Of a stretch of 64,000 nt of DNA, positions 36,428 to 44,552 are shown piece after piece. Position 1 is the stretch's first letter. Each line of letters begins with the position of its first letter. The notes beneath the pieces are model-generated. The model saw only the letters and a list, made by a program, of their open reading frames with translations. It was not told the DNA's origin and ran no database searches. Source of the stretch: RFSX01 sp965230215 (lineage in GTDB: Bacteria; Bacteroidota; Bacteroidia; Chitinophagales; Saprospiraceae); NCBI GenBank assembly GCA_965230215.1, contig CBDDKN010000001.1, positions 2,356,001 to 2,420,000 on the forward strand, read 5' to 3'. A program made the translations under genes and the position numbers.

Positions 36428-37351
36428 TTATTGAAACACGTATGAAAGTCCTAGTGAAGTATAGCTTTGTGTGTCCGGAGATTCGAACTCTGCATTTCTC
36501 AAACCAAATCCGATACCCACACCGATACCTTTCCACAATTCAAATGAAATGGTGTTCAACCATGTGTATTCGAACAATGTCGGTTCATTGCTTTGGTAAG
36601 GAATGAAACTCATCAATGTCGTATTCCATGTTACCTTCTTGGTGCTTACGTTAAATGATTGGTTGTAATCTGCTCTGATCTTAGCGCCGATTGCACCTTC
36701 TGTATCTACACCGTCAACACCTGAGAATGCCAAGTGGTAGTTGGCAGGGTGTATAACGACAGTCATATTGCTGGTAGGCACCCATGTAACACCAACTCCT
36801 AAATCAATAACGCCCGGGCTCAAGAAATTCTCAATCGAGGTGTTCATATCCCCCATCGCTGAGATCGCCAGTTTGTCATTAATCATATAACCATATAGTG
36901 ACTGTAGGTTGAAGATATCTACAGTACCGTTGTCAAAAAGTCCATCATTCTGATTCATAGCATCTGCCTCAGTCAGGTCTACATCCTGCCATGATTTTGT
37001 AGCTGTCGCTTTATTGTTCCAGAAATACTTCTCGCCATTTCTGTTGGCAAATGCTGTCAATCCAAGGTTAAGTGATGATGAAGATGCATCTGGATTTGGG
37101 TTGGCTACCCATCCGTTTGAGTTGTTGACATCAAAACCAATCAAACCACTAAATCCTTTTCTCCATCCAGATAACTTGTCAATTTCTTTTTGAATGCTGT
37201 TTACTTCTGCCTGAGCTGCATCGATCTGAGATTGCAAATCGCTGATCTGAGCTTTTTTCTCAGATTGCATCTCTTTCAATTCGTCAATGCTCTGTGATTG
37301 TCCAAGCTGGGCAAAGGCAAAGAAAACTGCCAATACTAAAAGTGTTCTCAT
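36428..37351 (-). CDS. DUF3078 family outer-membrane-like protein
   Basis: A 307-residue protein with a signal peptide (LLVLAVFFAFAQLGQSQ), then a coiled-coil stretch (about 20-62, DELKEMQSEKKAQISDLQ) and a beta-rich domain with GWRKGFSGLIGFDVNNSNGW and NLGLTAFANRNGEKYFWNN, typical of DUF3078. Alternating amphipathic strands ending in SYVFQ suggest an outer-membrane barrel. The coiled coil in front is an additional feature. Function is unknown. Confidence 0.85.
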   Translation of the reverse strand: MRTLLVLAVFFAFAQLGQSQSIDELKEMQSEKKAQISDLQSQIDAAQAEVNSIQKEIDKLSGWRKGFSGLIGFDVNNSNGWVANPNPDASSSSLNLGLTAFANRNGEKYFWNNKATATKSWQDVDLTEADAMNQNDGLFDNGTVDIFNLQSLYGYMINDKLAISAMGDMNTSIENFLSPGVIDLGVGVTWVPTSNMTVVIHPANYHLAFSGVDGVDTEGAIGAKIRADYNQSFNVSTKKVTWNTTLMSFIPYQSNEPTLFEYTWLNTISFELWKGIGVGIGFGLRNAEFESPDTQSYTSLGLSYVFQ

Positions 37352-37502
37352 TGTAATGTTTTTGTGTTATTAAATATTTGGGCCAAGCCAAATGCAAAAT
37401 TTGCTGCAAAACTAATTGCTTTTGCATATGTTTTTAAAATTTAACATTTGTTGTAATATGAGGCAAGACGGGAAAGCGAAATAAAGTTTTTTACTTTAGA
37501 CA

Positions 37503-37533
37503 AAAAAAATGAGGTAATGCAGTGCACTACCTC
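37503..37533 (-). terminator. terminator-like hairpin with no obvious upstream gene
   Basis: On the minus strand GAGGTA and TACCTC arms (with an inner GTGCAC-like core) are followed by A and then eight T residues. No minus-strand gene is found upstream before 39.6 kb, so it may end an antisense or small RNA, or belong to a lost gene. Confidence 0.55.
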
Positions 37534-37659
37534 AACCCTAACCAAATGAAACCAAATTGAATTATTTATAATTCATCGGAAAATTATAGAATAATTCATT
37601 AAGCATTTGTGCTTCACGCAAAAGTTGTGAATATTTTCGAAACTGTCAAACAATATTTA

Positions 37660-39039
37660 ATGACGAGATCAATTTTTTTGATAATTTTTATCTTTCATGG
37701 GCTTTCCCAGAATCTTTCATCGCAGGAACAGGCCTTTTTCATCAAGGACATATATGAAGAAACCCTCGGAAATGGGCAATGCCATAACTGGTTACAGTAC
37801 CTATCGGATAGTATAGGCGGTAGATTGGCTGGTAGTGAAAATGCCTTAAAGGCGGTAGACTACACTTTTGAGCTGCTTAATTCAATGGAGGGTGTAGATA
37901 CGGTATACAAGCAGGAATGCATGGTGCCACGATGGGAACGCGGCGGTAAAGAGTATGTCAGCATAGCCTATGCAGGAGAAGAAGTTCAGCTTAATGCCCT
38001 GGCGCTTGGCAATTCTTTGGGAACCGGAGATGAGGGCCTGAATGCTGAAATCATAGAAGTTTTCGGTTTGGACACGCTTGATAAACTAGGTCGCGAAGCG
38101 ATTGAGGGAAAGGTTGTGTTCTTTAACAGACCTATGAATGATCTCAGAATAAATGCGGGATATGCCTACGGTGAAGCGGTGGACCAACGTGTTCATGGCG
38201 CTTCACGAGCTTCTAAATATGGCGCCAAAGCAGTATTGGTGAGATCAGTGACACACCAACGAGACAACTTACCACATACAGGTGTGCAGGTTTACCAGGC
38301 TGATATAGACTCTATACCCGCTTTGGCAATAAGCACCAATGATGCAGATATGCTTCATGAGGTTCTAAAAAATCATGATGTCAATGTGTTCATTCGGAAT
38401 CACGCCAGATTACTTCCGGATACCATCAGTTATAATGTGGTAGCAGAAATCAAGGGATCAAAATTTCCTGAACAGATTATCCTTGTTGGAGGGCACCTGG
38501 ATAGTTGGGATGTTGGTGGCGGTGCACATGATGATGGCTCCGGCTGTGTGCATTCCATTCAGGTATTTGCCAATCTAATGAATCTGGGATATGAACCGCA
38601 GCGCACACTGAGATGTGTCATGTTTATGAATGAAGAAAATGGTCTCGGGGGTGGTAAGAAATATGCTGAAGAATCAAATCGCAAGGGAGAATTTCATTTG
38701 GCCGCTATAGAATCCGACAGCGGTGGATTTACCCCAAGAGGATTCACATGTACAGCAGAGCCAGATGTATTTCCTAAATACCTGGCCAATCTGCAGAGCT
38801 TCGATGAATACCTTGATCCATATGATTTGTTCTTAAAGCCAGGTGGAGGTGGTGCGGATATCGGTCCGCTAAAATCACAAAATGGCTTGCTGATAGGATT
38901 CAGACCAGATGGCCAGCGCTACTTCGATTTCCATCATACATCTGCCGATGTGTACGAAAACGTGAATGAAAGAGAATTAAAATTGGGCGCCGCGGCTATT
39001 ACAAGTCTTGTATATTTGATAGATCAGTTTGGTTTATGA
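37660..39039 (+). CDS. M28-family zinc aminopeptidase/carboxypeptidase, exported
   Basis: A 459-residue exported peptidase. The start ATG at 37660 gives a signal peptide (RSIFLIIFIFHGLSQN). A PA domain insert lies at about 120-240. The zinc-binding set of M28 is complete: GGHLDSWDVGGGAHDDGSG (His and Asp), MNEENG (Glu-Glu), ESDSGGF (Asp) and FHHTSADV (His). It resembles carboxypeptidase Q-like enzymes that release amino acids from short peptides. The gene overlaps hpt by 4 bp (ATGA). Confidence 0.9.
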   Translation: MTRSIFLIIFIFHGLSQNLSSQEQAFFIKDIYEETLGNGQCHNWLQYLSDSIGGRLAGSENALKAVDYTFELLNSMEGVDTVYKQECMVPRWERGGKEYVSIAYAGEEVQLNALALGNSLGTGDEGLNAEIIEVFGLDTLDKLGREAIEGKVVFFNRPMNDLRINAGYAYGEAVDQRVHGASRASKYGAKAVLVRSVTHQRDNLPHTGVQVYQADIDSIPALAISTNDADMLHEVLKNHDVNVFIRNHARLLPDTISYNVVAEIKGSKFPEQIILVGGHLDSWDVGGGAHDDGSGCVHSIQVFANLMNLGYEPQRTLRCVMFMNEENGLGGGKKYAEESNRKGEFHLAAIESDSGGFTPRGFTCTAEPDVFPKYLANLQSFDEYLDPYDLFLKPGGGGADIGPLKSQNGLLIGFRPDGQRYFDFHHTSADVYENVNERELKLGAAAITSLVYLIDQFGL

Positions 39040-39587
39040 TTCAACATGAAGTAACATATTTCGGAAAGGACTTTGAGCTTTTTATCTCTGAATCAGAGAT
39101 AAAAGAGATCGTCAAGGTGTTGGCTGAAAAGATCAACAATGACTATAGTGGCATAGACGGATCTGAAATATGCATCGTGAGCATTCTAAGCGGAAGTTTT
39201 GTTTTCGTAGCCGACCTGGTAAGACGTTTGCGCTTTGATCACAAAGTGGATTTCGTAAAACTGCGCTCCTATGATGGCATTAAGAGCAGTGGTCAGGTGG
39301 AACATGTATTAGAATTGCAGGACTCAGCAGCGGGTAAGCATATTTTGGTTGTGGAAGATATCATAGATACAGGACTGACATTGGATGCATTAATCAGCAA
39401 GATAAAAAGCCAGAATCCAGCTTCCTTGAAGACGTGTGCTTTGTTGAGTAAGCCGGATGTACACAACGATATCGTACCAGTAGACTACCTGGGTAAAGAG
39501 ATTCCACCTTGTTTTGTGATCGGTTACGGCCTTGATATCAATGGCATGGGGAGGCAGCATCGAGGTGTCTATAAACTGATAACATAA
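39036..39587 (+). CDS. hpt: hypoxanthine phosphoribosyltransferase
   Basis: Salvages hypoxanthine/guanine with PRPP. The 183-residue protein has the PRPP-binding motif LVVEDIIDTGLTLDAL near residue 107, the flexible loop region around FVKLRSYDGIKSSG, and PPCFVIGYGLDINGMGRQH near the C-terminus. It overlaps the peptidase by 4 bp, so translation is probably coupled. No terminator is evident behind it. Confidence 0.93.
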   Translation: MIQHEVTYFGKDFELFISESEIKEIVKVLAEKINNDYSGIDGSEICIVSILSGSFVFVADLVRRLRFDHKVDFVKLRSYDGIKSSGQVEHVLELQDSAAGKHILVVEDIIDTGLTLDALISKIKSQNPASLKTCALLSKPDVHNDIVPVDYLGKEIPPCFVIGYGLDINGMGRQHRGVYKLIT

Positions 39588-39626
39588 AATTTTAGGGCAG
39601 CTATTTCCAATAAAGTAGAAATATTA

Positions 39627-39634
39627 TATTTTTG
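39627..39634 (+). promoter_or_regulatory. Bacteroidota-type -7 element upstream of the tRNA-Gln region
   Basis: TATTTTTG matches TAnnTTTG. It lies between hpt and the tandem repeats and would transcribe the repeats together with tRNA-Gln. Confidence 0.5.
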
Positions 39635-39653
39635 CTGTCCAATTTAAACTGAC

Positions 39654-39675
39654 CTCCCGATGATAGCTATCTGGA
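39654..39675. repeat. partial REP-like palindrome remnant
   Basis: CCTCCCGATGATAGCTATC resembles the reverse complement of the palindrome found inside the two tandem units at 39722-39911, with one arm decayed. It suggests the palindrome family was present before the duplication. Confidence 0.35.
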
Positions 39676-39721
39676 TCTCAATGAAAAAGTCAGTTGAAAC
39701 GAAAAATTGAAAAGAAATAAA

Positions 39722-39911
39722 ACCCATGGTGTATCCCGATGAGAAGTCTATCGGGAGGCAACACTTCACCAAACCACAAAGCGCAGGTTGTGATGTAAAT
39801 TGGGAAAAATAATAATGACCCATGGTGTATCCCGATGAGAAATCTATCGGGAGGCAACACTTCACCAACCACAAAGCGCTGGTTGTGATGTAAAATGGGA
39901 AAATAATAATG
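39722..39911 (+). repeat. two tandem 95-bp units made of tRNA-Gln 5' end plus a palindrome
   Basis: Unit 1 is 39722-39817 and unit 2 is 39818-39911. Each starts ACCCATGGTGTA, as tRNA-Gln does, then has an inserted palindrome (TCCCGAT...ATCGGGA, 23 nt), then resumes GGCAACACT, the rest of the D arm. The remainder (TCACCAA...GTTGTGATG) is not tRNA and forms a second weak hairpin. The units differ at several bases, so they are not a recent artefact of assembly. Not a CRISPR: only two units and no spacers. Confidence 0.8.
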
Positions 39912-39981
39912 ACCCATGGTGTAATTGGCAACACTACGGTTTTTGGTACCGTCATTCTAGGTTCGAGTCCTAGTGGGTCAA
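39910..39981 (+). tRNA. tRNA-Gln (anticodon TTG)
   Basis: Acceptor arms TGACCCA/TGGGTCA are perfect, with discriminator A. The anticodon arm is ACGGT, loop TTTTGGT, ACCGT, giving TTG for glutamine. The T arm is CTAGG, TTCGAGT, CCTAG. No CCA is encoded. A terminator follows at 39985. Two damaged partial copies precede it. Confidence 0.95.
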
Positions 39982-39984
39982 CTT

Positions 39985-40017
39985 AACCCTGATGCTCTTT
40001 GAGATCAGGGTTTTTTT
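39985..40017 (+). terminator. intrinsic terminator of tRNA-Gln
   Basis: AACCCTGAT and ATCAGGGTT form a 9-bp stem with an 8-nt loop, then seven T residues. The same 32-nt sequence occurs at 47211-47242. Confidence 0.92.
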
Positions 40018-40127
40018 ATTGTAGATACATCAAACTAGGACGAGAAGTTTATCCCGAATACATAACGCAGTGAAGTCCTTCGGGGTTTGTCCCGTAGGCG
40101 TAAAGCATCTATGACGATGAATCTACT
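40018..40127. other. REP-like debris downstream of tRNA-Gln
   Basis: Contains GACGAGAAGTTTATCCCGAA and TCGGGGTTTGTCCCG, related to the GAGAAGTCTATCGGG palindrome of the upstream repeats. No coding sequence is apparent. Confidence 0.4.
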
Positions 40128-41615
40128 CTATAACTTTCTAGGATACACCTTCGTAAATACCCAGCCCATAATGATAGAAATCAAAAATGATGGCGCCAAT
40201 ACATCCAACTGTTCGAAATATGGTCCTATATGTTGAATCTTTGGAACGATAAATTTGAATATAGGTACACATAAGAACCCTGTAATCATTGAAGCAATGG
40301 CTCCAGCTTCTGAATAAGCTTTCCAAAACAATGAAAGAATGATCACCGGACAGAATGAAGCCGCAATGCCTGACCAGCCAAATATGACCATCCAGAATAC
40401 TGTTCGCGTAGGTGAAACCATGGCTATGATGATGGCAATGGCCAAGGCAAGTAAAGCCATTATAAAGGTGACCCTGCGCGTCATTCCTGACAAGTCCTTA
40501 TCCGGCACATCAGGGTGAAATACTTTTTGATAAAAGTCTCTGGTTATAGCACTGGATGCAATGACAAGCAAGGAATCTATCGTAGACATAATCGCTGACA
40601 ATACCACAGCAACATAGATCGCTACCAGGATGTAAGGCAAGTAGTTTTCCGTCATGATGGAAAGGACGTTTTCTCCTGCATTACCCAATATTGCTTCAGG
40701 ATCCTGTCCTGTTTCTGTAAATAATATTCTGGCCAATATTCCGATCGTAACCGCCGCCGCATCTGTTAATAGCGTAAAGACAACTGCCACCCACTTCCCT
40801 TTATCAATTTCTGCTTCATTTTTAACAGACATAAAACGCACATAGACCTGGGGTGAACCTAAAAAGCCAAGACCTATCATGGCAAATCCCAGCATTGTAG
40901 CCACATTCATCCATACATCATCACTCGTGCCCCATATATTTGTCAGGCTAGGATCAATTTGGTTCAGGCTCATAAAAATTGACCCTGTGCCATCCATTGA
41001 AAAGAAAACAACAACCGGCAATAAGATCAGACCAATGAACATTAAAATGCCTTGAAACATGTCCGACCAAACAGCAGCTACAAATCCCCCAATAAAAATA
41101 TATGCCAAGACAATCAAGAAACCTATTATGGCCCCGGTGAAATACTCTATGCCCATCATCGATTCAAAAGCCTTACCTGTTACATCGATTTGTGATGACA
41201 CATAAATCACTACAAAGACTGATAAGATTGTTGAAGCTAATATTCTTAGGTTCTTACTCTGTGTTTTAAAATGCGCTTCAAGATAATCTGGGACAGTTAT
41301 GGCATTATACGCATCAGACTTGCGTTTGAAGCGTTTCGCCATGAACCACCAAGAGATGGCAACCCCAAGTACTTCACCTACTACAACCCAATAAGTGGAC
41401 AGACCTGAAATAGCCCCCATTCCCGTAAGGCCAATTAATAACCATCCCGACTCACCGGTTGCACGAGCAGAAAATGCAACAGCCAGAAAACCCATTTTCT
41501 TGCCACCCACATAATAGTCACTCATACTTTTTACACGCCTGGAGGCAAATATTCCTATCAGAAATAGTACAAGGATGTAAAGGCCTAATGCTATAATCTT
41601 GGATGCATCAACCAT
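40128..41615 (-). CDS. sodium:solute symporter (SSS family, PutP-like)
   Basis: A 495-residue inner-membrane transporter with about 13 hydrophobic helices. It has SARATGESGWLLIGLTGMG, QIDVTGKAF, the SSS signature region GGFVAAVWSDMFQGILMF and AIMSTIDSLLVIASSAITRDFYQ. It looks closest to sodium/proline symporters, though taurine, betaine or related solutes are possible. It starts 20 bp after the decarboxylase stop, so the two are co-transcribed; this context makes an amino-sulfonate or amino-acid substrate attractive. Confidence 0.88.
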   Translation of the reverse strand: MVDASKIIALGLYILVLFLIGIFASRRVKSMSDYYVGGKKMGFLAVAFSARATGESGWLLIGLTGMGAISGLSTYWVVVGEVLGVAISWWFMAKRFKRKSDAYNAITVPDYLEAHFKTQSKNLRILASTILSVFVVIYVSSQIDVTGKAFESMMGIEYFTGAIIGFLIVLAYIFIGGFVAAVWSDMFQGILMFIGLILLPVVVFFSMDGTGSIFMSLNQIDPSLTNIWGTSDDVWMNVATMLGFAMIGLGFLGSPQVYVRFMSVKNEAEIDKGKWVAVVFTLLTDAAAVTIGILARILFTETGQDPEAILGNAGENVLSIMTENYLPYILVAIYVAVVLSAIMSTIDSLLVIASSAITRDFYQKVFHPDVPDKDLSGMTRRVTFIMALLALAIAIIIAMVSPTRTVFWMVIFGWSGIAASFCPVIILSLFWKAYSEAGAIASMITGFLCVPIFKFIVPKIQHIGPYFEQLDVLAPSFLISIIMGWVFTKVYPRKL

Positions 41616-41635
41616 CTTTCTATTTTAGTTGATTA

Positions 41636-43030
41636 TCAATTAATTCTTATGGGCTTGGGACTGTTTTCGAATAAATCAAACTCCGCCACAAAAGCTTCCA
41701 GAGTATTAAAAAAGCTAATTATATTCTCATGGCTGTTCTCAGCATTTACAGTAACAAGTCTGATAAATTCATTTTCTCCGTAGCTTCCATATCCTACAAG
41801 CAAGCGGGAATGCTCGTAAAGTGCAGTACATATTTTCCTTGCAGGTATATTCTTGTAATTAAAACAAATCGATACAGAATCATCGTAGCTATATAGCGTA
41901 TAATCCTCATGGCTTCGAATATATTCTCGTGCCGTTTCCGCCAATGAAAATTGATGCTCCACAATTTGTTCCAATCCCGATGTTCCAACACTTTTCCATA
42001 AAGCCCAAAACTTCAAAGCATCATTTCGCCTTCCACACTGTAAAGAAGTTTTACCAAGATTAAATTCATCATGATCAGTTTGATATAAATAATTTGCATC
42101 ATTTGAAAATGAATTATATAGATGCTGCTTGTCTTTAACAACTATAATTGAACACGAAAGTGGCGTGCTGAGCATTTTGTGTGCGTTAAAACTAAACGAA
42201 TCCACCATTTCCAATCCTTCAATCAGATGTCGATACTGCTTGCTAAATATTACAGAGCCACAATATGCACCATCAACATGTAACCATATGCTGTGCTTTT
42301 TACAAAGTTGGGCCACTGATATGATTGGGTCAAAAGCACCCAGTACTGTGGTACCTGCTGTGAGATTTACCAATGCAGGTACTCTTCCAGCCGCCTTATC
42401 ATCTTCAATGGCTCTTGCAAGGAGATTCACATCCATCCTACCCCTATTATCCGTTGGTATGTAGCTTACATTTTCGCGTCCAATACCACAAAATGCCGCA
42501 TTCTTTGGAATGCTGTAATGAGACTCCTTGGATGTGTAAACAACCATATTTTTTATCATTCCTTCTTGTGGTACCACATTTGATGCTACATCACGCGCCA
42601 TTACCATTCCCATAAAATTTGTCATTGACCCCCCTGGAGCCAAAGTCCCACCAGAGTTTTCATCCCAGCCAACAATGTTGCAAACAGTACTAATAATCTT
42701 TTTTTCAACTCCAATCTGCGGACCGGCTGCCTTATAGGTATACATGCTATTATTAAGAATCACAGATAGCAATTCTCCGAGAATGGCTTTATCATTTCTT
42801 CCTCCAAACAATTGATTGAAGAATCCACTGGTTGCAGTTCGTGGAGATTTAAAAACCAATGACTTTAAGATTGACTCAAACTCCTCATCACTTATCGGCT
42901 TCTCACTAAGATCAAGATCAATGGCAGAAAACAACTCTGAAGAGGGAATATATTCAGCTACAGGATGCTTCTTTTCATCTTCTAACAGTTCAAGACAAAT
43001 CCTCTGAAACATTTCCAACGTATTCTTCAT
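41636..43030 (-). CDS. PLP-dependent group II decarboxylase, cysteine-sulfinate/glutamate decarboxylase-like
   Basis: A 464-residue fold-type I PLP enzyme. The PLP lysine is Lys285 in FSFNAHKMLSTP; HVDGA (251-255) holds the Asp that binds the pyridine nitrogen. TSGFFNQLFGGRND, NNSMYTYKAAGPQIGVEKK, LAPGGSMTNFM and TSLQCGRRNDALKFWALWKSVG closely resemble animal CSAD/GAD proteins rather than bacterial GadB. Cysteine dioxygenase lies divergently 134 bp away, so cysteine sulfinate to hypotaurine is the most likely reaction. Aspartate or glutamate decarboxylation remains possible. Confidence 0.83.
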   Translation of the reverse strand: MKNTLEMFQRICLELLEDEKKHPVAEYIPSSELFSAIDLDLSEKPISDEEFESILKSLVFKSPRTATSGFFNQLFGGRNDKAILGELLSVILNNSMYTYKAAGPQIGVEKKIISTVCNIVGWDENSGGTLAPGGSMTNFMGMVMARDVASNVVPQEGMIKNMVVYTSKESHYSIPKNAAFCGIGRENVSYIPTDNRGRMDVNLLARAIEDDKAAGRVPALVNLTAGTTVLGAFDPIISVAQLCKKHSIWLHVDGAYCGSVIFSKQYRHLIEGLEMVDSFSFNAHKMLSTPLSCSIIVVKDKQHLYNSFSNDANYLYQTDHDEFNLGKTSLQCGRRNDALKFWALWKSVGTSGLEQIVEHQFSLAETAREYIRSHEDYTLYSYDDSVSICFNYKNIPARKICTALYEHSRLLVGYGSYGENEFIRLVTVNAENSHENIISFFNTLEAFVAEFDLFENSPKPIRIN

Positions 43031-43046
43031 CTATAAAAGTTTAAAT

Positions 43047-43072
43047 CACTAATTATTATAACTTTATTAGTG
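43047..43072. promoter_or_regulatory. inverted repeat in the divergent decarboxylase/dioxygenase promoter region
   Basis: CACTAAT and ATTAGTG are perfect 7-bp arms separated by 12 bp, centres about 19 bp apart. The site lies 17 bp before the decarboxylase start. Arm spacing fits a dimeric regulator; the Lrp/AsnC protein encoded nearby is the natural candidate. Confidence 0.45.
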
Positions 43073-43131
43073 TTTTTCGATTTGCAAACCCCTAATTTAA
43101 TTCATTGTAAGTGATTATTTCTTTATTTGTT

Positions 43132-43139
43132 TATTTTTG
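43132..43139 (+). promoter_or_regulatory. Bacteroidota-type -7 element for cysteine dioxygenase
   Basis: TATTTTTG, a full match to TAnnTTTG, 24 bp before the TTG start at 43164. A TTG at 43105-43107 is a possible, rather distant, -33 element. Confidence 0.55.
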
Positions 43140-43163
43140 TAGGGAAAATTAATTCTTATTCTT

Positions 43164-43694
43164 TTGAGTACAATTCAACATCTAACAAACGCATTGCTAG
43201 CCCATCCACTAGAAGACTTTCCTGGAATTATTAAAAACTCCAATTTGTCAATACACGAATTAAAGGAAGCTTCTTCATGGAAATCGGGAGAATACACGCG
43301 AAACTGCTTGGCCAGAAATGAAAAATTTGAGCTTATATTGTTATGCTGGGAACCTGGATCGAAAACTCCTTTACATGATCATGGAGGAGAAAAATGCTGG
43401 GTTTATCAATTGGATGGCCTGATTGAAGAAGTGCGATATAATCAAAATGGGAAAAAGTTGATTGAATCGAATAGGGTCACATTGAAGCCTGGCCAATTGA
43501 CTTTCATGAATGACCAAATGGGCTTTCATACGATTGAAAATAACACTGCGTATCGATCAATGTCACTTCATATCTATGCTTGTCCTATTGATGCATGTAA
43601 GGTCTTTAATGATGAAAACATGAATTTTGAATTAAAAGAATTGTGTTACGACAACACCGTCCAATCACATGCTGATAGCTTTATCATAGGTTGA
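43164..43694 (+). CDS. cysteine dioxygenase (type I)
   Basis: A 176-residue cupin enzyme that oxidises cysteine to cysteine sulfinate with O2 and Fe(II). Iron ligands are His71 and His73 (PLHDHGG) and His122 (MGFHTI). Cys78 lies five residues after the second His, as in mammalian enzymes where it cross-links to tyrosine; many bacterial enzymes lack it. Ser134, His136 and Tyr138 (SLHIY) complete the SxHxY triad. The start is a TTG; no ATG is available near. It is divergent from the decarboxylase and followed by the Lrp gene. Confidence 0.9.
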   Translation: MSTIQHLTNALLAHPLEDFPGIIKNSNLSIHELKEASSWKSGEYTRNCLARNEKFELILLCWEPGSKTPLHDHGGEKCWVYQLDGLIEEVRYNQNGKKLIESNRVTLKPGQLTFMNDQMGFHTIENNTAYRSMSLHIYACPIDACKVFNDENMNFELKELCYDNTVQSHADSFIIG

Positions 43695-43794
43695 TTTCAT
43701 ACCACCCCTTTAGAGACTCTTTTTTAAGTTACTAGTGAAAATACTATTTGAAATATCTTTAGATTTATGATATTGAATCTAATAATTTCATTTG

Positions 43795-44247
43795 ATGCAT
43801 CCGATTGATATCAAGATACTTGAAATGCTTCAAGAGAACTCTGAGAGAACCGCCAAAGAAATGGCCTCAGAACTATCGCTGACAACGACTCCTGTTTATG
43901 AAAGAATCAAGAAGCTAGAGAAAGCAGGTTATATTAAAAAGTATGTTGCTCTGCTCGATACTGATCTGTTGAATAAAAACATTATCGTCTTTATGAATAT
44001 AACTATCAAGGATCATCACAAAGAAGCACGTGATAGTTTCGTCAAGAGCATGGAGTCTTTGCAAGAAGTAAATGAGTTTTACCATACTTCGGGGAGCTTT
44101 GATTTTCTCGCTAAAGTTAGGTTTGGTAACATCAAAGAATACAGGGATTTTTTGGTTAATCAGGTTGCTGCCATAAGAAACATCAGTGATATTGACAGTC
44201 AGATTGTCTTGGAAGAAATAAAATACTCTACTAAGATTTCTATTTAA
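43795..44247 (+). CDS. Lrp/AsnC family transcriptional regulator
   Basis: A 150-residue regulator. The N-terminal winged helix has ILEMLQENSERTAKEMASELSLTTTPVYERIKKLEKAGYIKKY, and the C-terminal RAM domain includes VNEFYHTSGSFDFLAKVRF. Lrp/AsnC proteins respond to amino acids and often control the genes beside them, so this one may govern the cysteine dioxygenase/decarboxylase/symporter set. It starts 100 bp after the dioxygenase. ATG at 43795 chosen over a TTG one codon earlier. Confidence 0.9.
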   Translation: MHPIDIKILEMLQENSERTAKEMASELSLTTTPVYERIKKLEKAGYIKKYVALLDTDLLNKNIIVFMNITIKDHHKEARDSFVKSMESLQEVNEFYHTSGSFDFLAKVRFGNIKEYRDFLVNQVAAIRNISDIDSQIVLEEIKYSTKISI

Positions 44248-44552
44248 TACTGGAAAAGCAGGCTTGTTCATCGATCACAAATTAGATTGCATACCAACAA
44301 TCCCAGTCTAATATTCCTACATCTGTATATAAATTTGAAAAATGCCCTTTACGAATAGGGTTAGCATAATATTTCAATAGTCAATAAGCAGAAAAGCAAT
44401 CATTTTCAATATTATTTGCTGCATAAATAAAAGGTGAAAGTCAGCTCGCAACTGTACGCAGCAAGCGTTCTTTTTTACTTTAATATCATTGTGTCGGTAA
44501 ATCTTTCCATATTTTTAGACGCTTGTAATTATCACACCACAAAACAATTGCT
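44248..44552. promoter_or_regulatory. intergenic region with promoter for the metalloprotease
   Basis: A TTG at 44489-44491 is followed 18 nt later by TATATTTTTA-type sequence (TATTTTTA at 44510-44517), close to the Bacteroidota consensus and about 36 bp before the ATG. TAAATTTG at 44330-44337 is a second -7 match with no -33. No coding frame is apparent. Confidence 0.45.

Noticed and set aside
39722..39981. Tandem repeats as a CRISPR array
   Set aside because: Only two and a partial unit of about 95 bp, no spacers, and the repeat derives from tRNA-Gln. No cas gene is nearby.
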